DNA of 64,000 nucleotides, taken from Spirulina major PCC 6313 (lineage in GTDB: Bacteria > Cyanobacteriota > Cyanobacteriia > Cyanobacteriales > Spirulinaceae). The notes under the pieces are model-generated. The model was not told the DNA's origin, searched no databases, and was given only the letters and a program-made list of their open reading frames with translations. This document shows positions 46,447-55,708 of this stretch, piece after piece. Position numbers and translations under genes: made by a program. The stretch is taken from contig NZ_KV878783.1 of assembly GCF_001890765.1 (NCBI RefSeq), positions 1,781,548 through 1,845,547 on the forward strand, read 5' to 3'. Every line of letters begins with the position of its first letter. Position 1 is the stretch's first letter.

Positions 46447-48147
46447 TTAGCAGTGGCGCGATCGCGCAATCTGCACACTGAGCAAAATCACCGGAATCAT
46501 CCCCACCGCCAAGATCGCCAGGGCCGGTGCAGCGGCTTCGGCTAAGCGTTCATCGGACGCATATTGATAGACCCGCACCGCCAAGGTATCAAAGTTAAAC
46601 GGCCGAATGACTAAGGTCGCGGGCAACTCCTTCATCACATCCACAAAAATCAGCATGGCAGCAGTGAGCAACCCCCCTTGGAGTAACGGCACATGGACTT
46701 TCAGGAGTGTTGCCGTCGGCCCTTGGCCTAAGCTGCGGGAGGCATCATCAAGGTTGGGTTGAATTTTGCTGAGGCTGGATTCCACGGTGTTGAAGGAGAC
46801 CGCGAGGAACCGGACGAGATAGGCAAAGACGAGGGCGGTAATCGTCCCACTCAGCAGCAGGCCGGTGGAGATGTTGACGTGCGATCGCATCCAGGCATCA
46901 ATCCCATTATCCAACCGCCCCAGAGGAATCAACGTCCCCACCGCAATTACCGACCCCGGAATTGCATAGCCCATCGCCGCCAAACGCACCGACGCATTCA
47001 TCATCCAATTGCCCCGCAAGCGTTGCCCATAGGCCATCACCACCGCCAACGCCACCCCCAACACCGCCGTAATCATCGCCAACACCACACTATGGCCCGC
47101 CAGCGTCCAAAAGGTTTGATCTACGGTATCCTGCCAGTGGGCTAGGGTCATCTGAATCAAGAGGGCAAAGGGCAGACCGCAGCCCAGCAACACCGGCACA
47201 GCACAAGCGCCCAACGCTCCCCACGCCCGCCAGCCTGTGAGGTGATACGGCTGAAAGGGTTTGGCATGGCCGGCGTTTTGGTAATATTTGGCGCGGCGAC
47301 GAGACCAGCGTTCGAGGGCAATCAGGATCAAGATAAAGCCGAGGAGGACGGCGGCCAGTTGGGCGGCGGCGGTGCGTTCCCCCATGCCGAGCCAGGTGCG
47401 ATAAATTCCCGTGGTGAAGGTGGTGATCCCAAAAAATTCCACGGTGCCGAAGTCGTTGAGGGTTTCCATCAGGACGAGGGCAAGGCCGGCGGCGAGGGAA
47501 GGACGGGCGAGGGGAAGGGCAACACGCCAAAATCCCCGCCAGGGGTTACAACCCAGGGAGCGACTGGCTTCGAGGGTGCAGGTGCATTGTTCTAAAAAGG
47601 CGACGCGGGCGAGGAGGTAAACGTAGGGATACAGCACGAGGACGAGGAGCGCGATCGCCCCTCCCATTGACCGTACATCGGGAAACCAATAGTCCTGAAT
47701 CGTTTGCCAGCCGAAGGTTTGCCGTAATGCGGTTTGGATTGGCCCGTAATATTCCAGCAGTTCGGTATAGAGATAGGCCAGCAGATAGGCCGGAGCTGCT
47801 AGGGGCAAGAGCAAGAGCCATTCCAGCCAGCGGCTCCCCGGAAAGCGGCACATGGTCACGAGCCACGCCGCCCCTGTCCCCACCATCAGCACCCCCAACC
47901 CCACCCCCACCATCAGCACGAGGGAGTTGATAATATAATCCTGCAAAACTGTGGCAACAAGGTGCTGCCAGATCTCACCGGAGTCGCTGAAAATGCTGCT
48001 GATCACCGCCAGAATCGGGATCGAAATCAGGAGGGCGATCGCCGCCACGAGTAACGTCCAGCCACTGGTTAAGGTAACGATCGGGAGATGAGCCACAGCA
48101 TCCTGAAGGGCTTTCTGGGTGCGACGAGGAAAGGACAAACTAGACAA
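46447..48147 (-). CDS. futB: FutB-like ferric iron ABC permease
   Basis: A 566-aa fused permease with about 12 helices and two copies of the binding-protein-dependent transport motif: EASRSLGCNPWRGFWRVALPLARP near the middle and DDASRSLGQGPTATLLKVHVPLL near the end. This double layout is characteristic of the FbpB/FutB iron(III) group. It is divergent from the likely ATPase gene at 48367, about 220 bases apart. FutA, the iron-binding protein, is not in the window. Confidence 0.85.
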   Translation of the reverse strand: MSSLSFPRRTQKALQDAVAHLPIVTLTSGWTLLVAAIALLISIPILAVISSIFSDSGEIWQHLVATVLQDYIINSLVLMVGVGLGVLMVGTGAAWLVTMCRFPGSRWLEWLLLLPLAAPAYLLAYLYTELLEYYGPIQTALRQTFGWQTIQDYWFPDVRSMGGAIALLVLVLYPYVYLLARVAFLEQCTCTLEASRSLGCNPWRGFWRVALPLARPSLAAGLALVLMETLNDFGTVEFFGITTFTTGIYRTWLGMGERTAAAQLAAVLLGFILILIALERWSRRRAKYYQNAGHAKPFQPYHLTGWRAWGALGACAVPVLLGCGLPFALLIQMTLAHWQDTVDQTFWTLAGHSVVLAMITAVLGVALAVVMAYGQRLRGNWMMNASVRLAAMGYAIPGSVIAVGTLIPLGRLDNGIDAWMRSHVNISTGLLLSGTITALVFAYLVRFLAVSFNTVESSLSKIQPNLDDASRSLGQGPTATLLKVHVPLLQGGLLTAAMLIFVDVMKELPATLVIRPFNFDTLAVRVYQYASDERLAEAAAPALAILAVGMIPVILLSVQIARSRHC

Positions 48148-48366
48148 GGCGCGGACAACTCCAATGACTTAAGGGAACTTAATGAAAATTACTCGCAATA
48201 ATTGCTCTAAAATCATAGTACAATCCTTCAACCGAGACCAAAGTTTTTGGAATTCCTTAACTCCCCTAGCTCAATCCCTCCCCTGTATTCCGTCTAGATA
48301 GCTCACCCTGAATGCCGCCACCAACGGTGCTAGGGTACAATTCACCTTTGATCTACGCCTTTTGTG

Positions 48367-49425
48367 ATGTCTGACCCGTCGATTACCCTTGCTGTTGAGA
48401 AACTTGCTAAGCACTTTGCCAATACTCGCCAAGCGGCAGTGTCTGAGGTGTCATTCCACCTGCGCCAAGGGGATATTTTGACGTTGCTCGGGCCGTCAGG
48501 CTGCGGTAAAACCACGTTATTGCGCTTGATTGCCGGGTTTGAAGAGCCGGATTATGGCACGGTGATGATTGATGGGCGTTATGTGGTGGGAGAAGGACGA
48601 GAGATTCCGCCAGAGAAGCGTGGCGTGGGCATGGTGTTTCAGGATTATGCCCTGTTTCCTCATTTGACGGTGGGGGAAAATATTGCGTTTGGGCTGCAAG
48701 GGTCGGGGAAGTTGACGAAAGCTACCCAGCAGCGGATCGGGGACGTGTTGCAGTTGGTGGGGCTTGAGGGATTGGGGCAACGGTATCCCTACCAATTGTC
48801 AGGGGGGCAGCAGCAGCGGGTGGCGTTGGCGCGGGCGTTGGCTCCCCGGCCGGCGTTGGTGCTGTTGGATGAACCCTTGAGTAATTTAGATGTGCAGGTA
48901 CGATCGCACCTCCGCCAAGAATTGCGCCACATCCTCAAAGCGGCGGGCACATCGGCGATTTTCGTCACCCATGACCAAGAGGAAGCCCTCGCCATTTCCG
49001 ATGCCGTGGGGGTCATGCAGCAGGGTCAGTTAGAACAGATTGACACGCCAGAAACGGTGTATTACCGACCGCGATCGCGCTTTGTGGCAGAATTTGTCAC
49101 CCAAGCCAATTTTCTCCCCGCCCAGCGCCTCGCCGACGGTTGGGATACTGAAGTGGGACTGTTTGAGATCGCCACGGAACTAGAGGGCGATCGCGCCGAA
49201 TTAATGATCCGCCAGGAGCAAATTCGCATCGCCCACGACCCCAACGGCAAGGGAGTGATTTGCGATCGGCAATTTTTGGGGCGCGAACAATCCTATCGTG
49301 TCGAACTCCCCTCCGGTCAGCGCCTCAATGTGCGCACCATGGCCCGCATTCCCTTCACCGTGGGCGATCGCGTCTCCCTCACCATCGACCCCTTCGCCCT
49401 CCAACTCTTCCCCGCCCATCCCTAA
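48367..49425 (+). CDS. futC: FutC-like iron ABC transporter ATPase
   Basis: A 352-aa ATPase with Walker A GPSGCGKTT, Q loop GMVFQDYALFPHL, signature LSGGQQQRVALARAL, Walker B LVLLDEPLSNLD and switch His in VTHDQEEA. The C-terminal 110 residues form an OB-like regulatory domain, as in FbpC/PotA proteins. Partner of the divergent permease for iron(III) uptake. ATG 48367 is chosen over the preceding GTG. The intergenic region is AT-rich and may hold an iron-response operator, though I saw no clear Fur box. Confidence 0.85.
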   Translation: MSDPSITLAVEKLAKHFANTRQAAVSEVSFHLRQGDILTLLGPSGCGKTTLLRLIAGFEEPDYGTVMIDGRYVVGEGREIPPEKRGVGMVFQDYALFPHLTVGENIAFGLQGSGKLTKATQQRIGDVLQLVGLEGLGQRYPYQLSGGQQQRVALARALAPRPALVLLDEPLSNLDVQVRSHLRQELRHILKAAGTSAIFVTHDQEEALAISDAVGVMQQGQLEQIDTPETVYYRPRSRFVAEFVTQANFLPAQRLADGWDTEVGLFEIATELEGDRAELMIRQEQIRIAHDPNGKGVICDRQFLGREQSYRVELPSGQRLNVRTMARIPFTVGDRVSLTIDPFALQLFPAHP

Positions 49426-49630
49426 CCCTGGTTGCCACCCTCAGCGAGGCTATGGACAAATCGGTGTCCCCCTGCCACAACTGCATGGTTTGGGGATCGC
49501 TCCCAATGCTCAATACAGCTTTGGGGCTATTTTTTCCCACTTCCTTAAAAATTGTTACATTAATTTATGTATTGACAAAAAATCCTGAACTTTTTCATCC
49601 ATGTCACTCATTCCCCACCCTGGCCGACCA

Positions 49631-50950
49631 TTAATCTGCCTCATCCCCCACCACCGATAACCCCTGCACCACCACCGACGGGGTGGCGACATTGCCTTGC
49701 CAAGTGCGATCGCACCCCAAACGCACATCCTGCCCCAAACTTTCGTAAACATTACCCGCCACCATCGTATCCTTGACCCGGCCCATGATCTTACCGTTGC
49801 GGACACGATAGCCTAAGTCCACATTCACCGAAAAATCCCCCGACAGATCCGCGCCCCCACCTAAAACCTGATCGACGATGAGGCCATCGGTGATCGTGTG
49901 GCGCAGTTGGGCGACGGTCATCGGGCCGGGGTCAATTAAGAGATTGACGAGATCGGGGCTGGGGTAGCGGCCCAGGTCGCTGCGAAAGCCGTTGCCGGTG
50001 CTAGGGAGGCCGAAGCGACGGCCTAGGGTGCGATCGCAATACATCTGGGTAAACACGCCCCCTTCCATTAGGGTTAGGGCTTGGGTGGGTGTGCCTTCGT
50101 CGTCCATGGGACAGTGACCAACGCCTTGGCAGGGATCTTGGCGAAGGGTCAAATTCGGCGCGAGAATGCGTTGGCCGTAGCGTTTGCTCCAGGGGGATGA
50201 GCCGTCGTGACAGGCTTTGGCGTTCATCGCATCGGCCACCACATCCCAGAGGAGGGAGGCGGCTTTGGGGGTGAAGAGGACGGGGACTTGGCCCGATGGG
50301 GCGGGGGCATGGTGTTGGGCCCAGGTGAGATGCTCCAGGATGGCGGCAAGGAGGTGATCCGGGTGGGGGAGGGTGTCGCTGTCGAGGTCGTCGTAGATGC
50401 CGAGAAAGTCCTCGCCCCGTACCCATTCCACGCCGATGGAGGTGCTGAGGCTGGTGGTGGTGTATTGACCGTGAAAGCCGTTGCTGGTGAGCAGCAGGAC
50501 GGTATCGCGATCGCACTGGGCCGAGAAACTGCACAGCACGTCGGGATAGGTGTCGAGGACTTGGGTGATGGTGCGATCGCCGAGATCAATCAGGGCTTCA
50601 CTGTCGATCCAAGTCCCGCGATCGCTAGGCGTAATCGGGGCCGAGTCGGGGAGTTCGATGGGTTCGCTGGGGTTGAGGTGGGCGATCGCGATCGCATTTT
50701 CCACCAACGGCTCCGGGTTCACTTCCCCATAGGCCACCGCTAAACCGGGTCGGCCCTCCATCCAGACCCGCACCGCCATCCCTGCCGATTCACTACTTTC
50801 CAGTTGTTTGAGGCGATTGGCTTCAAACACCACAGGGCGCGATCGCGAGGTGGAACTGTAGACCTCCACCCCTCCCGCCCCCAACCGTTGCGCCATCTCT
50901 AAAATCTGTTCGGCCCGTGCTAGCTCATTCATCTGCTGTTTGTCCTGCAT
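49631..50950 (-). CDS. pmbA: TldE/PmbA-family protein
   Basis: A 439-aa member of the TldD/PmbA family. It has the typical VEVYSSTSRSRPVVFEANRLKQLESSESAGMAVRV opening, the FGLPSTGNGFR segment and a closing GRVKDTMVAGNVYESL. It lacks the HExxxH zinc motif of TldD, so it is the PmbA/TldE half. With TldD it forms a protease that trims peptides such as microcin B17 and antitoxins. No tldD is in the window. Confidence 0.9.
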   Translation of the reverse strand: MQDKQQMNELARAEQILEMAQRLGAGGVEVYSSTSRSRPVVFEANRLKQLESSESAGMAVRVWMEGRPGLAVAYGEVNPEPLVENAIAIAHLNPSEPIELPDSAPITPSDRGTWIDSEALIDLGDRTITQVLDTYPDVLCSFSAQCDRDTVLLLTSNGFHGQYTTTSLSTSIGVEWVRGEDFLGIYDDLDSDTLPHPDHLLAAILEHLTWAQHHAPAPSGQVPVLFTPKAASLLWDVVADAMNAKACHDGSSPWSKRYGQRILAPNLTLRQDPCQGVGHCPMDDEGTPTQALTLMEGGVFTQMYCDRTLGRRFGLPSTGNGFRSDLGRYPSPDLVNLLIDPGPMTVAQLRHTITDGLIVDQVLGGGADLSGDFSVNVDLGYRVRNGKIMGRVKDTMVAGNVYESLGQDVRLGCDRTWQGNVATPSVVVQGLSVVGDEAD

Positions 50951-50987
50951 CTATCCGCTTGTTCATGGTTCAGGCTGACGTTGCACC

Positions 50988-52109
50988 TCAATAGAGGTCA
51001 TACCGGAGGAAGGTACAGGCGAGGGAGCCGTTATACACCGGAAACCGTTGACTGGCTTTGAGTCCCACCTGTTTACCGAGGGCCTTGGTAGTGAGGATGT
51101 AGGCTGTCCAGCCGGTGAATTGTTGTTTGAGGCGATCGCCCAACTGCCGATAAAACTCCACCAATTCGCTCTCGTTCCCCAAACGATGGCCATAGGGCGG
51201 ATTGCAGATTAAAACCCCTGATTCACAGGGGGGTTTCATTTCGAGAATATCTTCAGTTTGAAATTCGATCAGGCGATCGAGGCCGCAATATTCCGCGTTG
51301 CTGTGGGCCTGTTGGAGGGTGCTGAGGTCGCGATCGCTGCCGATAATCGGGGCCGCGAGGCGATCGCGCTGTTGGGATTCCGCCTCTTGGCGCAGTTGTC
51401 GCCACAGATCCGCATCAAAATCCTGCCAGGTTTCAAAGCCAAATTGTGCCCGAAACAGGCCCGGTGCAATATTTAACGCCTTTAATCCCGCTTCGAGGGG
51501 AATCGTCCCCGACCCACAACAGGGGTCATAGAGGGGGCGATCGCCCTCCCAGCCAATCTGCGCCAACAGTGCCGCCGCCAGGGTTTCCTTCAATGGCGCA
51601 GTGCCCACCGCCGGCCGATAGCCCCGCCGATGCAAGCTACTCCCGGAACTGTCGAGACTGAGTACCCCGGTGTAGTTGTGAATGTGGAGATTGAGGCGCA
51701 GATCCGGCTGTTGCGCATCCACATCGGAGCGACGGCCCCCCCGTTGGCGTTGTTGATCGACGATCGCATTCTTCACCTGAAGGGCGGTGAAATGGGTGTG
51801 ATTGAGGGCAGCATTACTGCCGGTGCAGTCCACGGCCAAGGTGTGGGCAGGGGTCAGGTAATCGCGCCAGTCTAGTTTCTGCACATCACGATAGAGGTCT
51901 TCGGCGCTGCGACAGGACACCTCCGCAATCGGCATCAAGACCCGAAACACCGTCCGCGCCCACAGATTCACCCGATAAAGCATGGCGCGATCGCCCCAAA
52001 ACTCCACCCCCGTAAATTGGGTCGAAACCTGCTCGGCCCCTAAGGCTTCTAATTCCTGCGCCGCCAAAGGCTCTAGACCCCGCGCCACCGTCGCAAAATA
52101 TCGCTGCAT
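50988..52109 (-). CDS. RlmL-like THUMP-domain RNA methyltransferase
   Basis: A 373-aa enzyme that probably N2-methylates guanosine in 23S rRNA, by similarity to the RlmL N-terminal half. A THUMP region (about 45-150) is followed by DPCCGSGTIPLEAGLKALNIAPG and the base-methylation motif NPPYGHRL. The usual start MQRYFATVARG (52109) is used; Met residues 6 and 24 bases upstream are alternatives. It is 37 bases upstream of pmbA on the same strand and could be cotranscribed with it. Confidence 0.87.
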   Translation of the reverse strand: MQRYFATVARGLEPLAAQELEALGAEQVSTQFTGVEFWGDRAMLYRVNLWARTVFRVLMPIAEVSCRSAEDLYRDVQKLDWRDYLTPAHTLAVDCTGSNAALNHTHFTALQVKNAIVDQQRQRGGRRSDVDAQQPDLRLNLHIHNYTGVLSLDSSGSSLHRRGYRPAVGTAPLKETLAAALLAQIGWEGDRPLYDPCCGSGTIPLEAGLKALNIAPGLFRAQFGFETWQDFDADLWRQLRQEAESQQRDRLAAPIIGSDRDLSTLQQAHSNAEYCGLDRLIEFQTEDILEMKPPCESGVLICNPPYGHRLGNESELVEFYRQLGDRLKQQFTGWTAYILTTKALGKQVGLKASQRFPVYNGSLACTFLRYDLY

Positions 52110-52219
52110 CGTCATCTCATCTCGTGATCCCATAGGCCAGATATAGCACTACGCTGCACCATTGCAGCAGGATGGGCGGCCAACTCATCTAAAATTTCAT
52201 CAAAAACTCCTTGTGGAAA

Positions 52220-53633
52220 CCCCCACCTCGCACCGCAGGTGGGGGAGGAAACAAGCGTCAGGCAGCGGGGTTAAATGCCCCACTGACTGACAATCTCTGC
52301 GGGCAACTGACCAAAATACCCGTGGCGCGATAGAGTAGCTCAACCTTGGCAGCACTAAACTGTCCAATACGCTTCCAAGTGAACTCAGAAACAGAAACTT
52401 GCCGAGTCGTATCCCCACTCACATAGCCCACCGAGACGCGACCTGCCATCTCAGCCCGCACTAGATCGCCCTTCCGGAATCCATGGCGGGTTACTGTGCC
52501 CCCATATTTGCGGCGTAGACCCTTTTTACGGGGAACCATGAGGTGCAGTTGCCTGCGACTGATGGGTGGCCGTTTAATCACCACAAATGGGGCAGATGTG
52601 AGCTTAACCTCTCCAAACCAAAGATAACCGTGACTGCGTTTCCGGTGGAAGGGACGATACTCGATGAAGTATCCACAGGCTAAAGCGATACCATCTACCG
52701 CATGGGTTTGGGGAATTTGTTCTGCTTTGTCCTGAGACTTCTTTAATCCCAAAGCAGAGCGAAGTTGAGCGGTGCCATTGCCATCCTGCTGCCACCCGTA
52801 GCGAGTGTAGACGGGGGCAATTTGCTCCATTTTCTCAATGGCGTAGGCTTGCCCCACCATGACCGGAGAGAAACCTTGCCCAGATTTTGCTCCCTTTCGA
52901 CCTGAGGTTAAGTCCACGTCGGCGCGAACTTTCTCGTAGCCAATGGTGGCAATGGGGAATAGTTGGGACAACTCCTGAACAACTCGAAACTCTAGGTCTC
53001 GGTTGGCTCGGATACTGGGGGGCACTTTCTGCTGTTTACGGTTGTTAAATCGCTTTTGGCGATGATTTCGTAGCTGAAAGGGTAACTCTCGATTAATCCG
53101 CCGACTGCGGCGAGAACGCCGTAGCATTCTGCGATGATCCATCCGTTCACGCACCCTGGGGTAGGGGAGTTCTAGGTGGGACTGGAATAATGTCGCTTGA
53201 GCGGATTGAACGGCAATCCCTGAATAGAGTTTGCCGGGATCGACCCCGACCACGATGGGCTGGGTATTGCGACCCGATGGCTCCGCTTTCAGGCGCACTA
53301 CCTTAATCCGTAGATTGGTTTTCACCCATTGGGCCTTGCCCTGCGCTACCCACCGTTGAGCGCGACTACTCTTGGTGGGCATGGCAGGAGTACCATCAGG
53401 GTTTTGGGCTGGGATGCGTTGCATGGAAGATAATTCCAAAACTATAGGTCTCTTCAGCCAGTGAGTACGGTGTTTCTGGGCTGAACCCACTCCCTGAGAT
53501 TCCAGGGCCTTACAAATAATCCGATTTAGAGAAGCAACCGGAAGTGTTGCCGTACTAACCTTGGTGGCCTATTCGCAGCTACGACCGGGTTATCTCCGGT
53601 CACTCCCCCACCTCGGCGGATGCCAGGTGGGGG
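52220..53633 (-). mobile_element. Non-autonomous IsrB-bearing element (approximate bounds)
   Basis: A single isrB gene and its upstream region are flanked by equivalent hairpins: 52220-52245 and 53605-53633 both have stems CCCCCACCT and AGGTGGGGG. Such subterminal hairpins are a mark of IS200/IS605-type ends, where TnpA acts. No tnpA is present, so movement would need a transposase in trans. The true ends were not determined. Confidence 0.6.
52258..53424 (-). CDS. isrB: IsrB-type RNA-guided nuclease (RuvC only, no HNH)
   Basis: A 388-aa protein of the IscB/IsrB family, relatives of Cas9. Start at 53424 gives the N-terminal PLMP-like motif (GTPAMPTKSSRAQRWVAQGKA). RuvC-I Asp is in VVGVDPGK (Asp62), an Arg-rich bridge helix follows (about 97-130), RuvC-II Glu is in IGYEKVRADVD (Glu164), and RuvC-III has HAVDGIALA (His241, Asp244). 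Only about 77 residues separate RuvC-II and RuvC-III, and no HNH Cys/His cluster is there, which marks IsrB rather than IscB. The C-terminal part (about 280-388) has RRQLHLMVPRKKGLRRKYGG and GFRKGDLVRA, as in the RNA- and target-interaction domain. Family members nick the DNA strand chosen by an omega RNA. All three RuvC motifs are intact, so the protein may be active. Confidence 0.9.
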   Translation of the reverse strand: MQRIPAQNPDGTPAMPTKSSRAQRWVAQGKAQWVKTNLRIKVVRLKAEPSGRNTQPIVVGVDPGKLYSGIAVQSAQATLFQSHLELPYPRVRERMDHRRMLRRSRRSRRINRELPFQLRNHRQKRFNNRKQQKVPPSIRANRDLEFRVVQELSQLFPIATIGYEKVRADVDLTSGRKGAKSGQGFSPVMVGQAYAIEKMEQIAPVYTRYGWQQDGNGTAQLRSALGLKKSQDKAEQIPQTHAVDGIALACGYFIEYRPFHRKRSHGYLWFGEVKLTSAPFVVIKRPPISRRQLHLMVPRKKGLRRKYGGTVTRHGFRKGDLVRAEMAGRVSVGYVSGDTTRQVSVSEFTWKRIGQFSAAKVELLYRATGILVSCPQRLSVSGAFNPAA

Positions 53634-53640
53634 TCATTGA
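53425..53640 (-). ncRNA. Probable omega RNA scaffold of the IsrB element
   Basis: In IscB/IsrB loci the guide RNA is encoded directly upstream of the gene, with its guide at the 5' end lying outside the element. Here that region has at least three hairpins: 53605-53633 (CCCCCACCT/AGGTGGGGG), 53583-53601 (GACCGG/CCGGTC) and 53492-53507 (CCCTG/CAGGG). The guide would start just beyond about 53634. The call rests on location and structure; the RNA ends are unknown. Confidence 0.5.
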
Positions 53641-53694
53641 ACTGTCCGGCTCTGTACATCGATAATCCTCAATCCTCCCCTGAGTATTGTGGGG

Positions 53695-54042
53695 TTAATT
53701 GAACCATCTTTTTAGCTGCGCCTGAGCTTGGGCTTTATGCTCATCCTTGATATGAACAGCAACAGTCGCGATCGCCAAACCCAAAGCACCAAAATCATCA
53801 CTGTAGCCCGTCACTGGAATGAAATCAGGGATAGCGTCTAACGGGAAAATGAAATACCCCAGAGCACTGATAATGATGCCCTTTGCCCAGGCAGGAGTAT
53901 CAGAATCTCGCGAACAGTAGTAAAGCGTTAGGGCCTGTAAAATAACTGCTTTTCCGGCTGCCGTCGCACTTTGCTTAATCTTTTTCCAGAACGACGTTTC
54001 ATGATTACCATCACTATGATGGTGTGGATCAGAACTGGGCAT
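53695..54042 (-). CDS. YkvA-family (DUF1232) membrane protein
   Basis: A 115-aa protein whose core (about residues 30-105) shows the YkvA pattern: ALTLYYCSRDSDTPAWAKGIIISALGYFIFPLDAIPDFIPVTGYSDD. It probably has one or two membrane segments. The function is unknown. The N terminus (SSDPHHHSDGNHE) is His-rich, an odd detail. It stands alone upstream of the IsrB element. Confidence 0.88.
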   Translation of the reverse strand: MPSSDPHHHSDGNHETSFWKKIKQSATAAGKAVILQALTLYYCSRDSDTPAWAKGIIISALGYFIFPLDAIPDFIPVTGYSDDFGALGLAIATVAVHIKDEHKAQAQAQLKRWFN

Positions 54043-54278
54043 TAGCTGTTATCTCCTCATCATGAAAATGTGCCTGAAATGCATGGTTGCAACGGGTTGA
54101 GCAGACCTTATTTTAAACAATTCATAATCGTTCTGCTCGCTACCTCAGCGAGCAATTTTACCGAGGGCAGGATGTGGTGGATTGACCCATTGCCCCCGGT
54201 TGGCGGCTGACGGTGGATAATAGGATGCTAGATTAACTCTGAACCCTGTGGAATGGGAGTTATTCAGGGTGAGACGGC

Positions 54279-55700
54279 ATGGCTAATGTTTATCGCTATT
54301 ATGAGATTCTCGAACTGCGTCCGGGGGCATCGGCGAAGGCGATTAAACAGGCCTATCGGCGGTTGGTGAAGCAGTGGCATCCCGATCGTTTTGCGATCGC
54401 AACGGGCACAGAACAGGCCGAAGCCGAGCAGCGGATTAAAGCGATTAACGAAGCCTACGCCTACCTCAAAGATCATCGGGTATCGGGGCAGCCGTTGGGG
54501 GATGAGGTGGCCCCCCGCAGCAAGGTGGAAAATGAGGCGGAATGGTACTACATCAAAGGGGTAGAAAAAGCGAAGCAGGAACGCTACAGCGATGCGATCG
54601 CTGACTTTTCCCAAGCTATTTTTTTACAGCCGGACTATCTGGCGGCCTATAAATATCGGGCGTTGGTCTATGCAGTGACAGGAAAAGATCGCCGGGCCAA
54701 TGCCGATCTGCGCCGCGTGGCTCAACTGAAAAAACGCAGTCAAGCCCCCACCCCATCGCCCACCTCAGCGGCAACAGGGCGGACTCGTCCCCCGGCGGTG
54801 GCCTGGTCCTGTGCCGGAACCCTGCGCCAACATCGGGCGGGGGTGACGGGGTTGGCGTTGAGTCCCGATGGGCGCTATTTGGTGAGCAGCAGCAATGACG
54901 CGACGGTGCGAATGTGGCAGTTGAGTACGGGGCGATCGCTGCGGACCTTAACCGGCCATACGGGGCAGGTTCATTGTGTGGCGGTGAGTCCTGACGGGCG
55001 GTGGATTGCCAGCGGAGGGAGCGATCGCACCGTGCGCCTTTGGAATCTCCAAAATGGCCGGTTAGTCCGAACCTTGGGGGGCTGGTTTGGGGGACATAGC
55101 CAGGGGGTGTTTGCGATCGCCTTTCATCCCGACCGCAAACGCCTTGTCAGTGGCAGCGCCGATCAAACCGTGCGCCTCTGGGCGATCAGCAGCGGCAAAG
55201 AATTACGCACCTTAACGGGGTATTCCCACACCATTAACGCCGTCGCCATCAGTCCCGATGGCCTCACCTTGGTGAGCAGCAGCCTCGAAAAGTCCCTGAA
55301 AATTCGCCAGATGGGGACGGGGCGACTGTTGCGGGCGTTGCGGCAAGAGTATCGAATGACGGATTTGCTGTTTAATGCCGACGGGTCGCGTCTGTTCATT
55401 GCGGGGTCAGATCAGCAAATTCGGGTCTGGGATGTGGCCCTGGGTATGGTGATTCAAACCTATACGGGCCACGCAACACCCATCAGCGCCCTCACCCTCA
55501 GCACCGATGATCAATTTCTGGTCAGTGGCAGCGAAGACGGCATGATCAAGGTGTGGTCAGTGGCAACGGGTCAGGCTGACGATACGATCCATGGGCACAG
55601 CGATCGCATCACCGGCCTCGTGCTCAGTCCCGACGGGAACACCCTCGCCAGCAGCAGCCTCGATCACACGATTAAACTCTGGTGGCGTTCCGGCTCCTAG
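54279..55700 (+). CDS. DnaJ-TPR-WD40 fusion protein
   Basis: A 473-aa protein with three parts. A J domain lies at about residues 5-70 (YEILELRPGASAKAIKQAYRR, HPD in WHPDRF). A TPR-like pair follows at about 88-150 (YIKGVEKAKQERYSDAIADFSQAI). Seven WD40 repeats then fill 185-473, each with GH or equivalent and an (I/V)(R/K)xW ending, closing a propeller. J domains recruit DnaK, so it may target DnaK to proteins bound by the propeller. No dnaK is nearby. It stands alone; ATG 54279 follows GGTGAGACGGC. Confidence 0.9.
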   Translation: MANVYRYYEILELRPGASAKAIKQAYRRLVKQWHPDRFAIATGTEQAEAEQRIKAINEAYAYLKDHRVSGQPLGDEVAPRSKVENEAEWYYIKGVEKAKQERYSDAIADFSQAIFLQPDYLAAYKYRALVYAVTGKDRRANADLRRVAQLKKRSQAPTPSPTSAATGRTRPPAVAWSCAGTLRQHRAGVTGLALSPDGRYLVSSSNDATVRMWQLSTGRSLRTLTGHTGQVHCVAVSPDGRWIASGGSDRTVRLWNLQNGRLVRTLGGWFGGHSQGVFAIAFHPDRKRLVSGSADQTVRLWAISSGKELRTLTGYSHTINAVAISPDGLTLVSSSLEKSLKIRQMGTGRLLRALRQEYRMTDLLFNADGSRLFIAGSDQQIRVWDVALGMVIQTYTGHATPISALTLSTDDQFLVSGSEDGMIKVWSVATGQADDTIHGHSDRITGLVLSPDGNTLASSSLDHTIKLWWRSGS

Positions 55701-55708
55701 GGGGTGAG

